Of a DNA stretch of 64,000 nucleotides, positions 18,153 through 25,979 are shown one piece after another. The stretch is from an uncultured Collinsella sp. (GTDB lineage Bacteria > Actinomycetota > Coriobacteriia > Coriobacteriales > Coriobacteriaceae). The stretch covers positions 18,533 through 82,532 of the forward strand of contig CABUIE010000009.1 in assembly GCA_902491565.1 (NCBI GenBank), written 5' to 3'. Numbering within the stretch: position 1 is the stretch's first letter; each line of letters opens with the position of its first letter. A program made the translations under genes and the position numbers. The notes under the pieces are model-generated. The model saw only the letters and a program-made list of their open reading frames with translations. It had not been told where the DNA came from and searched no databases.

Positions 18153-18355
18153 TGGACAGTTAGTTCAGATACGTATAAATCCTAGAGCTGAATCAGGCAC
18201 GAACACCCCTGTTTCAACTAATTTTGGCTCCTCGAGACCATGTAAACGTCCCACTCTCCCTTCCAAACACCAATTCGAGCCCCATCCCAATCAATAATTG
18301 CTCAAAACGCATCCCAAGCTGCCCCAGATTTATACGTATCTGAACTAACTGTCCA
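18153..18355. repeat. MITE-like element: 29-bp perfect inverted repeats around 145 bp
   Basis: A perfect 29-bp inverted repeat, arms 18153-18181 (beginning TGGACAGTTAGTTCAGATAC) and 18327-18355, encloses 145 bp without an ORF. The total is 203 bp, the size of a non-autonomous element. No convincing target-site duplication was seen. An 18-bp stretch similar to the inner arm (TTAGTTCAGAYACGTAWA, Y and W marking differences) overlaps the yhgE stop near 56440-56457. The element lies between the starts of ligA and the end of htrA. Confidence 0.7.
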
Positions 18356-18390
18356 GACCATTACGAACCAGGCCTCTTGCCAGCCACAAG

Positions 18391-18421
18391 TGATCCGTTT
18401 TCCTCCGTCCCCAACGGATCA
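18391..18421. repeat. Palindromic repeat family F, copy 1
   Basis: Arms TGATCCGTT and AACGGATCA around TTCCTCCGTCCCC. Related units lie at 53112-53142 and 53145-53175, and a shorter relative is at 61600-61626. It lies just past the htrA terminator on the minus strand. Confidence 0.7.
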
Positions 18422-18430
18422 ATAAGAAAA

Positions 18431-18464
18431 GAGGGGCTGTCCCGCGTTGATGGGACAGCCCCTC
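18431..18464 (-). terminator. Intrinsic terminator of htrA
   Basis: Stem GAGGGGCTGTCCC / GGGACAGCCCCTC with an 8-nt loop, followed on the minus strand by TTTTCTTATT. It begins 27 nt past the htrA stop. Confidence 0.88.
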
Positions 18465-18491
18465 TGGCTTCGGCATGTGCGAAATGGCTCG

Positions 18492-19952
18492 TTAGTAACC
18501 CTGGCCGTAGCCCTGACCCTGGCCCTGCTGGCCCAGCAGCTCCTCCAGGTACTGGCGCAGCTGCTCGTCGGTAATACCGCCGTTGCCGGTGTCGGTCGAA
18601 CTGTCGTCCTGCTGCTGGTTCTGCAGCTCCTCATCGGAGCCCAGCTCGACGGTGACCTTCTTCTCTTCCTTGCCGCGCATGAGCGTGATCTCGACCTTCT
18701 CGCCCACCTCGTGGCTGCGCAGCGCGATGATCAGGCCATCGGCGCTCGTAATCTCGTCGTCGCCCAGCTTGGTAATGACATCGCCCTCCTGAATGCCGGC
18801 CTTGGCGGCAGGACCATCCTCAACGACGCTCGCCACATACGCGCCGCTATCGGTGCTCAGCTTGTTGGTGCGGGCGTTAAGCGCATTGACGCTCGAAAGC
18901 GTAGCTCCCATGTACGGATGCACCGGCGTCTTGCCGTCGATGATCTGGTCGGCAATGTTCTTGGCGTAATTGACCGGAATGGCAAAGCCAACACCCGAGC
19001 TGGAGCCCGAGTAGCTCTCGATGAGCGAGTTGATGCCCACCAGCTCACCGTTGTCGTTGACGAGCGCGCCGCCGGAGTTGCCCGGGTTGATGGCGGCATC
19101 GGTCTGAATCATGTTGGCGTAGATAGTGTTACCGCTGGTAGAGCTCATGGCCGTGGAGCGATACAGCGCCGACACGATTCCCGTGGAGACAGATTGCTCG
19201 TTGCCAAACGGCGAGCCGATCGCCATAACCCACTCTCCCACGTTGAGCTTGGAGGAATCACCGATCTCGATCGGCGTAAGCTTGGAGGCGTCGGCGTCCT
19301 TGAGCTTGATGACGGCTAGGTCGCTCGAGGCGTCGTTGCCCACGAACTCGGCCTCGTAGGTGGTGCCGTCGTCCATGGTCACCACGTACTGGTCGTAGCC
19401 GTCGACCACGTGGTTGTTGGTGAGGATGTGACCCTCGGTATCGAGCACCACGCCCGAACCGACGCTGCCCGAGCTATCCGACTCGTCAGCAGACTGCGAA
19501 AGCGAGCCATTCTGGCTGCCGCTCGAAGTGGCGGTAATGGAAACCACGGAGGGCAGGGCCTTGGCAGAAACGGCCTCGGCCAGCGTGGTGTCCTCGGAGT
19601 CAATGGTGATCTTTTGCGTCGATGAACCCGAAGCGCCCGCCGTCACGGCATTCTTGCCGCCACCGATATCGAGCGTGCCGCTCATAATGAGCGCAATGAC
19701 CAGCAAGGCTCCGCAGGCGCAGCCGGCGAGCGCTGTAATGAAAATCGGCAGCTTTTTGGTCTTGGTCTTGACCACCGTGTGCTTGTTCACGACCTGCGCA
19801 CCGCCCAGCGGCTTGCCGGTCTGCGTGTCGTAGGCCTGCACGTAGGGAATGTTGCTACTGGCAGGCGTCGACTCCACCTGCACACGCGGCTGCTGCTGGG
19901 TCTCGCCAGCATTGCCCGCATCCTGGGGACGCTGGGAATCGTACTCGCTCAT
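18492..19952 (-). CDS. htrA: HtrA/DegP-like serine protease with PDZ domain, membrane-anchored
   Basis: Surface quality-control protease (family S1C) of 486 aa. A disordered Gln/Ser-rich cytoplasmic N-terminus precedes one membrane helix at about residues 70-91. The trypsin-like domain has the triad H181 (TNNHVV), D211 (SSDLAV) and S293 (GNSGGA). One PDZ domain follows (about 350-450), and the tail is an acidic Gln/Gly-rich sequence ending in GQGYGQGY. The ATG at 19952 has an AAAGGATC site and replaces a longer in-frame reading. A GC-rich hairpin lies in the leader at 19982-20005. The gene is single and ends in a strong terminator. Confidence 0.93.
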   Translation of the reverse strand: MSEYDSQRPQDAGNAGETQQQPRVQVESTPASSNIPYVQAYDTQTGKPLGGAQVVNKHTVVKTKTKKLPIFITALAGCACGALLVIALIMSGTLDIGGGKNAVTAGASGSSTQKITIDSEDTTLAEAVSAKALPSVVSITATSSGSQNGSLSQSADESDSSGSVGSGVVLDTEGHILTNNHVVDGYDQYVVTMDDGTTYEAEFVGNDASSDLAVIKLKDADASKLTPIEIGDSSKLNVGEWVMAIGSPFGNEQSVSTGIVSALYRSTAMSSTSGNTIYANMIQTDAAINPGNSGGALVNDNGELVGINSLIESYSGSSSGVGFAIPVNYAKNIADQIIDGKTPVHPYMGATLSSVNALNARTNKLSTDSGAYVASVVEDGPAAKAGIQEGDVITKLGDDEITSADGLIIALRSHEVGEKVEITLMRGKEEKKVTVELGSDEELQNQQQDDSSTDTGNGGITDEQLRQYLEELLGQQGQGQGYGQGY

Positions 19953-19981
19953 GGCTGCGATCCTTTCGTCAAATAACCAAA

Positions 19982-20005
19982 GGCCCGCCAAACATGTGGC
20001 GGGCC
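19982..20005 (-). terminator. GC-rich hairpin in the htrA leader
   Basis: Stem GGCCCGCC / GGCGGGCC with an 8-nt loop, 30 nt upstream of the htrA start. On the minus strand it is followed by TTTGGTTATTTG. It is either the terminator of the upstream glnA-glnR unit or an attenuator in the htrA leader. The htrA promoter was not located with confidence. Confidence 0.6.
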
Positions 20006-20123
20006 ATCATTGTTCACGTTGAGTTGTACCCCAATATGCGGGCGCAAGTGTATGAGAACGCAATCTTTTAGGAAGGCTTAAGTTCTGCTGCAAACTCGAA
20101 AGGGATCCACGCATGCGGCAAAA

Positions 20124-20156
20124 CCACCACAAAGGTGCCTGTCCCCTTTGTGGTGG
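20124..20156. repeat. Palindromic repeat family A, copy 4 (3' end of glnR)
   Basis: Perfect 12-bp arms CCACCACAAAGG and CCTTTGTGGTGG around TGCCTGTCC. It begins 4 nt past the glnR stop on the minus strand and is the likely terminator of the glnA-glnR operon. It is nearly identical to copy 3, which lies 12.3 kb away. Confidence 0.85.
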
Positions 20157-20160
20157 AAAT

Positions 20161-20823
20161 CTAGTCCTTAAACAGATAGCCCACGCCGCGGACGGTGGTG
20201 ATGTGTGCCGCGATCTGCGGGCCCACCTTGGAGCGGATGCGTCGAATGTGCACGTCGACGGTGCGCGTACCACCGCAGTACTCAAAGCCCCACACGCGGT
20301 GCAGCAGCACCTCGCGGCTGTAGGCACGGTTGGGATGCGTCGCCAAAAAGCTCAGCAGCGAGTACTCCATCAGCGTCAGGTCGATGGGCTCGTTATCGAG
20401 CGTCACCTGGTAGGTGGCCAAGTTGATCTCGAGGTTATCGATGTTGAGTACATCGTCGGCGGTGACGGTCTCCTCCTCGCCCATCAGGCGCTGCGCACGA
20501 GCCTTGAGCTCGTTGGGCGTCGCCGTGGGGCATACAAAGTCGGCATGCGCGTGATTGGGCAGGCGCAAGGTACCGAGTGCCTCGTCGTCGACGATCACCA
20601 GCATGGGGACGCCGCCGCGGTCGTCGAGCCATTTGGCAATCTGATCGATGCGGTCGCTGCGGATGCCATCGGAATCGAGAATCAGCAGGTCAAAGTCGTG
20701 CGCTGCAGTCGGCGAATCGGGGGTTGCCAGGCTCACCTCGACACCCAGGGTGGTCGTCAAGCTGCGGGCAAACTCGTGGAAGCGCGTCGTGCGCGCCATG
20801 AACAGGGCACTCTTTTCGGACAT
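20161..20823 (-). CDS. glnR: GlnR-type atypical OmpR-family nitrogen regulator
   Basis: Orphan response-regulator-like transcription factor of 220 aa. The N-terminal receiver fold is degenerate: the usual acidic pair and conserved Lys are absent, although D50/D52 (LLILDSDG) remain. The C-terminal winged helix carries LTLMEYSLLSFLATHPNR and GGTRTVDVHIRRIRSKVGP, which closely match actinobacterial GlnR. Such proteins control nitrogen genes without a cognate kinase. The gene lies 50 nt after glnA in the same direction, and a GlnR-like box precedes glnA, so autoregulation through the operon is likely. The ATG at 20823 has GGAGG upstream. No histidine kinase is adjacent. Confidence 0.85.
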   Translation of the reverse strand: MSEKSALFMARTTRFHEFARSLTTTLGVEVSLATPDSPTAAHDFDLLILDSDGIRSDRIDQIAKWLDDRGGVPMLVIVDDEALGTLRLPNHAHADFVCPTATPNELKARAQRLMGEEETVTADDVLNIDNLEINLATYQVTLDNEPIDLTLMEYSLLSFLATHPNRAYSREVLLHRVWGFEYCGGTRTVDVHIRRIRSKVGPQIAAHITTVRGVGYLFKD

Positions 20824-20873
20824 ATCGGCCTCCAAAGAAATGAGCTCAATCGTACTGGAACAAGCCAGCGCGA

Positions 20874-22211
20874 TTAGGAGTTCGCCAGGTAGTGCTTGAT
20901 CTCCCACTCGGTGATCGTAGACTCAAACTTATGCCACTCGTCACGCTTCTTTTTAAGGAAGAAGCTGTGGATGTGCTCGCCGAGGGCATCCTTCATAAAC
21001 TGCGAGTCCTCAAACACGTCGAGCGCCTCTTTGAGCGAGCGCGGCAGCGGCGTGTAGCCGGCCTCGACCATCTGGCGGTCGGTAAGCTTGAGCGTCTCGG
21101 CCGTGGCCTCGGGCGGGAGCTCCAGCTTGCGCTCGATGCCGTCCAGACCAGCCGCCAGCGTGACGGCGTTGACCAGGTACGGGTTGGCCATGGGGTCGGG
21201 GCTGCGAAGCTCGATGCGCGTGGACAGCTGCTTGCCGGGCTTGTAGACCGGAATGCGGACCATGCTCGCGCGGTTGCGCAGGCCCCACGTGGCGTACTGC
21301 GGCACGGAGTCGCCGCCTGTGGTGATGCGCTTGTACGAGTTGACCGTTGGGTTGGTGATGGCGCTGATCTCGCGGGCATGCGCCAGAATGCCGGCCATAT
21401 AGTGCTTGGCGACGTCGGAGAGGTGGTACTTCTCGTCGTCCTCGCCCCAAAAGACGTTGTTGCCGTCGTGGTCGAATAGCGACTGGCACAGGAACATAGC
21501 GCTGCCGTCCTCGCCCGCCAACGGCTTGGGCATAAAGGAGGCGTGGCAACCGCTCTCGTAGGCCTGCTGCTTAATGATGAGTTTGGCCGTGGTGATGGCG
21601 TCGGACATGCTCAGGGCCTCAGCATGGCGCAGGCTCATACCGTGCTGCGAGCGGCCGGCGGCGTGGAAGGTGTACTCCACGGGCACGGACATCTTCTCGA
21701 GCGTGAGGACCGTGTTGCGGCGCAGGTCGCGGGCGGCGTCACTCACCGAAAGATCGAAGTAGCCCACGTTGTCGAGCGGCTCGGGGGTGTGCTCGTCGGG
21801 GAAGTAGTAATACTCCAGCTCGGCGCCCACGTTGAGCAGGTAGCCAGCCTTCTCGGCCTTATAGAACATGCGGCGCAACGCATCGCGCGGATCGCCGGCG
21901 AAGGGCTTGCGGTCGGGGGTGCACACGTCGCAGAACACGCGGGCGACGCCGTTGTGGCTCGGGCGCCACGGCAAAATCTGGAAGGTCGAAGCATCGGGAA
22001 ACGCCAGCATGTCGGCTTCCTCGGGCGTGGCAAAGCCCTCGATGGCGGAGCCGTCAAAGCCAATACCTTCCTCAAAAGCGACCTCGAGGTCCTCGGGGCT
22101 AATGGCAAAGTTCTTGAGGCGGCCGAGAATGTCGACAAACCACAGACGCACAAAGCGGATGTCACGCTGCTCTACGGAGCGGAGTACGTAATCGATGTTC
22201 TGCTGGTTCAT
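20874..22211 (-). CDS. glnA: Glutamine synthetase type I (GSI-alpha-like)
   Basis: Cytosolic enzyme of 445 aa that makes glutamine from glutamate, ammonia and ATP. Conserved signatures include GFDGSAIEGF, the active-site stretch GAELEYYYFP, HGMSLRHAEALS-like residues, and the glutamate-binding NPTVNSYKRI. The length and the lack of the NLYDLP adenylylation segment fit the GSI-alpha group, which is controlled by feedback and repressors rather than by adenylylation. It is first in an operon with glnR. A GlnR-like box lies 66 bp upstream, and a direct repeat TCTGCGATA occurs twice in the leader. Confidence 0.96.
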   Translation of the reverse strand: MNQQNIDYVLRSVEQRDIRFVRLWFVDILGRLKNFAISPEDLEVAFEEGIGFDGSAIEGFATPEEADMLAFPDASTFQILPWRPSHNGVARVFCDVCTPDRKPFAGDPRDALRRMFYKAEKAGYLLNVGAELEYYYFPDEHTPEPLDNVGYFDLSVSDAARDLRRNTVLTLEKMSVPVEYTFHAAGRSQHGMSLRHAEALSMSDAITTAKLIIKQQAYESGCHASFMPKPLAGEDGSAMFLCQSLFDHDGNNVFWGEDDEKYHLSDVAKHYMAGILAHAREISAITNPTVNSYKRITTGGDSVPQYATWGLRNRASMVRIPVYKPGKQLSTRIELRSPDPMANPYLVNAVTLAAGLDGIERKLELPPEATAETLKLTDRQMVEAGYTPLPRSLKEALDVFEDSQFMKDALGEHIHSFFLKKKRDEWHKFESTITEWEIKHYLANS

Positions 22212-22276
22212 GTCGCTCCCCTTTCTTTCGGGCGGGTTTCGACTGGTCTATATCGCAGATACTATCGCAGAAAAAT

Positions 22277-22292
22277 GTTTCCGCAGGGTTAA
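22277..22292 (-). promoter_or_regulatory. Candidate GlnR box upstream of glnA
   Basis: Reading on the minus strand, TTAAC-CCTGCG-GAAAC matches the actinobacterial GlnR half-site pair (gTnAC, six bases, GaAAC) except for the first base. It ends 66 bp before the glnA start. The regulator is encoded in the same operon. Confidence 0.6.
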
Positions 22293-22345
22293 AGCGTATC
22301 AAGCGCTCAAAAAACGTGTGTGAACAGGCAGTTGCGAACGAGCGG

Positions 22346-23368
22346 TTAGCGCGAGGTCGAGGCGCGGTGTTCGATGCGGCCGGGGATCTCGATGCGTTTG
22401 GGCGCCAGCTTTGCGGCCTCGCCCACGGTGGTGGTAACGACGTCGATGCGCTCGGAAAGGCGCTCGACTACGCGCTCGGCAATGGTGAGGGTGTCCTGCG
22501 CGGCCGTGGTGACGCCGCCAAAGAGCACATGGTTCCAGGGGTAGTCGTCAAACGTCGCGATCTTGAGCCCCGCCGGCAGCGAGGGACCAAGCTGCGCCAG
22601 CGCCTCGGTCAGACGCAGGAAAACCAGGCCGTTGACGGCGATAAGGCCGAGCCTTTTGCCCGCGTAGTCGCGGATGGTCTTGTCCAAACGGCCAACGCCC
22701 GTGGCGCCACCGTCGGCCAGGGTGACGACCTCGCCCGCAAGGCCGCGGCGCGAAAGCTCGTCGGCAAAGGCCTCGGCGCGCTCTCGACGCACGGGGCTAT
22801 CGTCGCTTGCCTCGGTAAGCAGGCACAGACGCTCGCTGCCCGCAGCTGCCAAGGCGTCTACCAAGCCGGCGACCAGCTCACGGTTGTTAGATGTCACCAG
22901 GTCAACACCGCCGTCGGCAACGTCGCGGTCGAGCAGCACGACGGGCAGACGTCCCGCTGCCGCGGCGATCGCCTCGTCATTGCCTCCGCAGGTGTTGACG
23001 ACCAGGCCGTCCACGCCGGCATCGATAAGTCTGGTGAGCGACTCCGCTTCCTTAGCGGGGTCGTTGCCGCTAATGGCCGTCATGAGCGAGCAGCCGCGCG
23101 CCGCGGCGCTGGCGGAAAGGCCCTCGAGCATGGCGCTCGAGAACGGGTTGGCGATGTCAGCCAGAATCACACCGATGAGGTTCGTACGCGAGCTGCGCAG
23201 ATTGCGCGCGGCGGCACGTGGGCGATAGCCGGTGCGCTCGATAACTGCCGCGATGCGAGCACGGGTCTCCTCGGACATTTGCCCGGGGCGGTTGTTGAGA
23301 TAGCGCGAGACCGTGGCCGGGCTCACGCCCGCCTCGGCGGCAATGTCCTTGATTCTCATCTGCACCAT
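22346..23368 (-). CDS. LacI family transcriptional regulator
   Basis: Sugar-type repressor of 340 aa. The N-terminal helix-turn-helix is IKDIAAEAGVSPATVSRYLNN, followed by the hinge YRPRAAARNLRS. A periplasmic-binding-protein-like effector domain continues to the end, with IGVILADIANPF, GVDGLVVNT and LLDRDV in the usual places. The effector is unknown. Neighbours are glnA and a GntR regulator, neither of which suggests a sugar. The start at 23368 gives MVQMRIKD; the internal ATG at 23359 is an alternative. No adjacent transport or catabolic genes are present, so its targets are probably elsewhere. Confidence 0.9.
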   Translation of the reverse strand: MVQMRIKDIAAEAGVSPATVSRYLNNRPGQMSEETRARIAAVIERTGYRPRAAARNLRSSRTNLIGVILADIANPFSSAMLEGLSASAAARGCSLMTAISGNDPAKEAESLTRLIDAGVDGLVVNTCGGNDEAIAAAAGRLPVVLLDRDVADGGVDLVTSNNRELVAGLVDALAAAGSERLCLLTEASDDSPVRRERAEAFADELSRRGLAGEVVTLADGGATGVGRLDKTIRDYAGKRLGLIAVNGLVFLRLTEALAQLGPSLPAGLKIATFDDYPWNHVLFGGVTTAAQDTLTIAERVVERLSERIDVVTTTVGEAAKLAPKRIEIPGRIEHRASTSR

Positions 23369-23491
23369 AGCGCACCCCGTTTCCCAATGTCGGCAGTCTG
23401 AGCCATTTTAGGCATTTTTTAAAAATCTCGGTTGCAAAACGCTGTAGGTGAGCAGCATCGTTTTTGCGTCTCGAGCAGATGCGATGATGGT

Positions 23492-24184
23492 CTAGATAGA
23501 CGAGTCTTTGGACAGCTCAAAATAGTCGGGATGCAAGGCGATAACCGGGCCCTGCTCCTCGGGCATCAGGTGCAAGTGTGTCTCTGCCAGATAGCTCGCC
23601 GCGTCGGTATCGCCCCTCTTAATGGCCTCAAGAATCCGACGATGCTGCCGACGAATCGGCTCCCAATCCAGGTCCTGCGACACCATACGCAACCAGTTGT
23701 ATCGCTCAAAATGCGTGTTGATGCTCTTCATCCAATCCCACAACATGTGACGACCGGCAATCTCAAAACACGTCTCATGGAACAGGTTATCCAGGTCAAA
23801 GAAGCGGCGCGTTTCGCCATGGTCGAGCGACTCGGACTCGGTAAGAATCTGCTCAAGCCGCTGCTTTTGCTCGGGCGAGGCGGCCGAACAGCATTTAATA
23901 AGCACGCTTCTCTCGAGCTTCTCGCGCAAAAAGCAGGCGTTCTCGGCGCGCTCCATGCTGATTTTCGAGACATAGGTGCCGCTTTTGGGACGCGTTTCCA
24001 CCAGCTCCTGCTCACGCAGGCGCACAAATGACTCGCGAATGGGCGTGCGCCCGATTCCCGTCTCCTTTTCCAGACCAATCGCCGAAAGGCGCGTGCCGGG
24101 CTTGAGCTCGGCATAGATAATCTTGGAGCGCAATGCGTTGTATGCCTGATCTTGCAGGCTCTGATAATGCTGGTGCTGTTCCAT
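23492..24184 (-). CDS. GntR family regulator, FCD (FadR-type) domain
   Basis: Transcription factor of 230 aa. The winged helix-turn-helix occupies about residues 15-80 (SKIIYAELKPGTRLSAIGLEKETGIGRTPIRESFVRL). An all-helical FCD ligand-binding domain follows, with metal-binding His/Asp residues in DLDNLFHETCFEIAG and RQHRRILEAIKRGD. FCD regulators usually sense organic acids or sugar acids; the ligand here is unknown. The ATG at 24184 has the site GAGGGC. The gene is single: a 123-bp gap separates it from lacI and a 500-bp non-coding region lies upstream. Confidence 0.9.
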   Translation of the reverse strand: MEQHQHYQSLQDQAYNALRSKIIYAELKPGTRLSAIGLEKETGIGRTPIRESFVRLREQELVETRPKSGTYVSKISMERAENACFLREKLERSVLIKCCSAASPEQKQRLEQILTESESLDHGETRRFFDLDNLFHETCFEIAGRHMLWDWMKSINTHFERYNWLRMVSQDLDWEPIRRQHRRILEAIKRGDTDAASYLAETHLHLMPEEQGPVIALHPDYFELSKDSSI

Positions 24185-24328
24185 AAAGCCCTCGGATAAA
24201 CCCTCGGTTAGTCGAATACCACCATGCAATACTATCGCATCGACACGCCCCAGCTCCCAATCAGTCTTTTTGGGACGGGGCTCTTTTAGCTACCCTGGCC
24301 CGCAGATCGGCCCCCTTGCCACAAAAGT

Positions 24329-24466
24329 GGCCCATCTACTACGTTAACACGGATAGCCTCGGCCATACCGAAAACCGTGAAAACAAAACCGCAGGTAGAC
24401 AGCTTGTCGATTTTCGAAAAAGTCGACTATGGTTGACCCCTGCGGCTTAAACGTAGTAGATAGGCC
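24329..24466. repeat. Nested palindrome upstream of the ATPase gene
   Basis: Outer arms GGCCCATCTACTACGTTAA (24329-24347) and TTAAACGTAGTAGATAGGCC (24447-24466) pair with two irregularities. Inside are CCGCAGG (24389-24395) with CCTGCGG (24439-24445), and GTCGA (24406-24410) with TCGAC (24423-24427). It belongs to the same general class of layered hairpins as the E elements but shares no loop sequence with them. The rest of 24185-24603 holds no supported gene. Confidence 0.65.
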
Positions 24467-24603
24467 CTATTCGTGGCACAGCACTACTCCATCCCAAATT
24501 GGCACCCCGAGCCCTCGTGAGTTGCCAACAAGCTGTTTGACCAGCGCTTTATCCGCGCGGCATTTGGAAAATAGCACCACCGCAAAACCCGCGAGTAGCG
24601 CTT

Positions 24604-24663
24604 ACTTTGCTATATCTCACTATACTTTGCTATATCTTGCTATACTTTGCTATATCTTGCTAT
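24604..24663 (+). repeat. Three tandem 20-bp repeats upstream of the ATPase gene
   Basis: ACTTTGCTATATCTTGCTAT occurs at 24624-24643 and 24644-24663, with a variant (CA for TG) at 24604-24623. A partial unit TATCTTG follows. The array ends 22 bp before the ATG of the ATPase gene and overlaps any promoter, so it is a candidate operator array. There are no spacers, so it is not CRISPR. Confidence 0.8.
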
Positions 24664-24685
24664 ATCTTGAGCAAAGGTGGCTCAC

Positions 24686-25777
24686 ATGCAAACAAACCCT
24701 TTTAAGCCCACAGCAGGTAAAACACCTCCCACGATTATCGGCCGCGAAGATGTGCTCGAAGAATTCAGTGAAGGCCTCGTCAACGGGCCTGGTGCCCCGG
24801 GGCGCCTAATGCGCATAGCCGGCGTCCGTGGAACAGGCAAGACGGTCCTCCTTGACGAGTGCTCACGTTTGGCGCAAAGCCGTGGCTGGACGGTCATAAA
24901 AGAGGTCGCAACCGAGGGACTTTGCCAGCGCATTCTCGAACAGCTGCAGCCCAAATTCCAGGCCAAACACGCCAGATTTGAGCCCACCGTAGCTGGCATA
25001 TCCATCGGCAGCATAGATATTGAGCGAATCGGCCCATCGCTACGCGACGCCATGAGACAGACAATAACCAAGAATGGAAATGGCCTGCTCATCACTCTCG
25101 ACGAGGTTCAAGACGCAGAGCTCGATGAGGTCCGAACGCTCTCCATTGCGATTCAGCAGGTTATCGGCGAAGACCTTGATATCGCCTTTGTTTTTGCTGG
25201 GCTTCCTTCGATGATTGAAAGTATCATCAACGGAAAGACACTTACGTTTTTGCGCCGTGCCCTCCCCTTTGACCTGAAGGCTGTGGCAGTAACCGAAGTG
25301 TCGTACTCCCTCGAGGAAACCATTGAAGCGTCTGGCATGGAGTTGCAGCCAGGTATTGCCGGCCAACTTGCCGAGGCAACGCAAGGCTATCCTTTCATGA
25401 TCCAACTCGTTGGATACTACGCATGGCAGTTGGCAAGACGCGCACATACAGCGATTATTGGAGAAGAAGAAGCCGAGCGTGGCATTGCAACGGCACACGA
25501 ACGCTTCTGCGCCATGGTGATTGAGCCCGCGCTGCGGCGCATTCCGCCCACGTGCATCGCTTATCTGCTGAGCATGGCGTCTTTGGGGCAGACGAGCTCG
25601 ACCAGCATGGTTGCCGATGCCCTAAACAAAACGCCTCAACAGGTGAGCTCCGTCCGCAGCCGCCTGTTAAGAGAATCGATTATCGAGGCTCCTTCGTACG
25701 GCAAGGTCTCATTTGCCATCCCCTACATGCGCGACTACCTCTACGAGCACAAAGCCGAACTGGAAGTTAAACTGTAG
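24686..25777 (+). CDS. AAA/ORC-type ATPase (STAND-like), function unknown
   Basis: Cytosolic ATPase of 363 aa. The Walker A motif is GVRGTGKT (residues 46-53) and Walker B is LLITLDE (134-140). An arginine-finger-type strand follows (IAFVFAGLP), and a winged-helix-like C-terminal domain lies at about 280-360. The plan resembles archaeal-type ORC/Cdc6-like and MalT-like ATPases that occur widely as single genes in bacteria and mobile DNA. The ATG at 24686 has AAAGG upstream and is chosen over an in-frame GTG at 24677. Tandem 20-bp repeats sit immediately upstream and could be its own binding site. No nuclease or toxin gene adjoins it, so no defence role can be claimed. Confidence 0.75.
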   Translation: MQTNPFKPTAGKTPPTIIGREDVLEEFSEGLVNGPGAPGRLMRIAGVRGTGKTVLLDECSRLAQSRGWTVIKEVATEGLCQRILEQLQPKFQAKHARFEPTVAGISIGSIDIERIGPSLRDAMRQTITKNGNGLLITLDEVQDAELDEVRTLSIAIQQVIGEDLDIAFVFAGLPSMIESIINGKTLTFLRRALPFDLKAVAVTEVSYSLEETIEASGMELQPGIAGQLAEATQGYPFMIQLVGYYAWQLARRAHTAIIGEEEAERGIATAHERFCAMVIEPALRRIPPTCIAYLLSMASLGQTSSTSMVADALNKTPQQVSSVRSRLLRESIIEAPSYGKVSFAIPYMRDYLYEHKAELEVKL

Positions 25778-25797
25778 AAACGACAACTGCCCTGCAA

Positions 25798-25978
25798 GAT
25801 GAAAACCGTTCCAGGAGCACTTCTTTGCCAACGCCACCGACGAGGCCATCATCGCCAAGGTCAAGGAGCTCCTGGGCCCTAATCGGACTATCTGCGCCTT
25901 CCCGTCGAACGCAGGCGGCGGCTGCCCAACACACAGGGCAGCCGCCGCTTTTTGCAATCGATTGGTGCAAAGGGGTTG
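25798..25978 (+). pseudogene. Possible remnant of a protein-coding gene
   Basis: After the ATPase stop, one plus-strand frame reads KPFQEHFFANATDEAIIAKV, then KELLGP, after a stop codon and without a start. The text looks like the C-terminal end of a real protein rather than random sequence. It then runs through the terminator stem. I do not recognise the family; it may be a deletion scar. Confidence 0.3.
25915..25953 (+). terminator. Strong intrinsic terminator downstream of the ATPase gene
   Basis: Stem GCGGCGGCTGCCC / GGGCAGCCGCCGC with an 8-nt loop, followed by TTTTT on the plus strand. Confidence 0.88.
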
Positions 25979-25979
25979 A

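Noticed and set aside
16107..18185. 692-aa plus-strand reading frame opposite ligA
   Set aside because: It mirrors ligA in a GC-rich antisense frame, has His/Arg/Gly-rich content and no family features. ligA is complete on the other strand.
24604..24663. Possible CRISPR array from three 20-bp direct repeats
   Set aside because: Repeats are head to tail without spacers and no cas genes are nearby; better seen as iterons or operators.
24429..24809. 126-aa frame overlapping the ATPase start
   Set aside because: It runs through the tandem repeats and the palindrome and shows no protein-like features.
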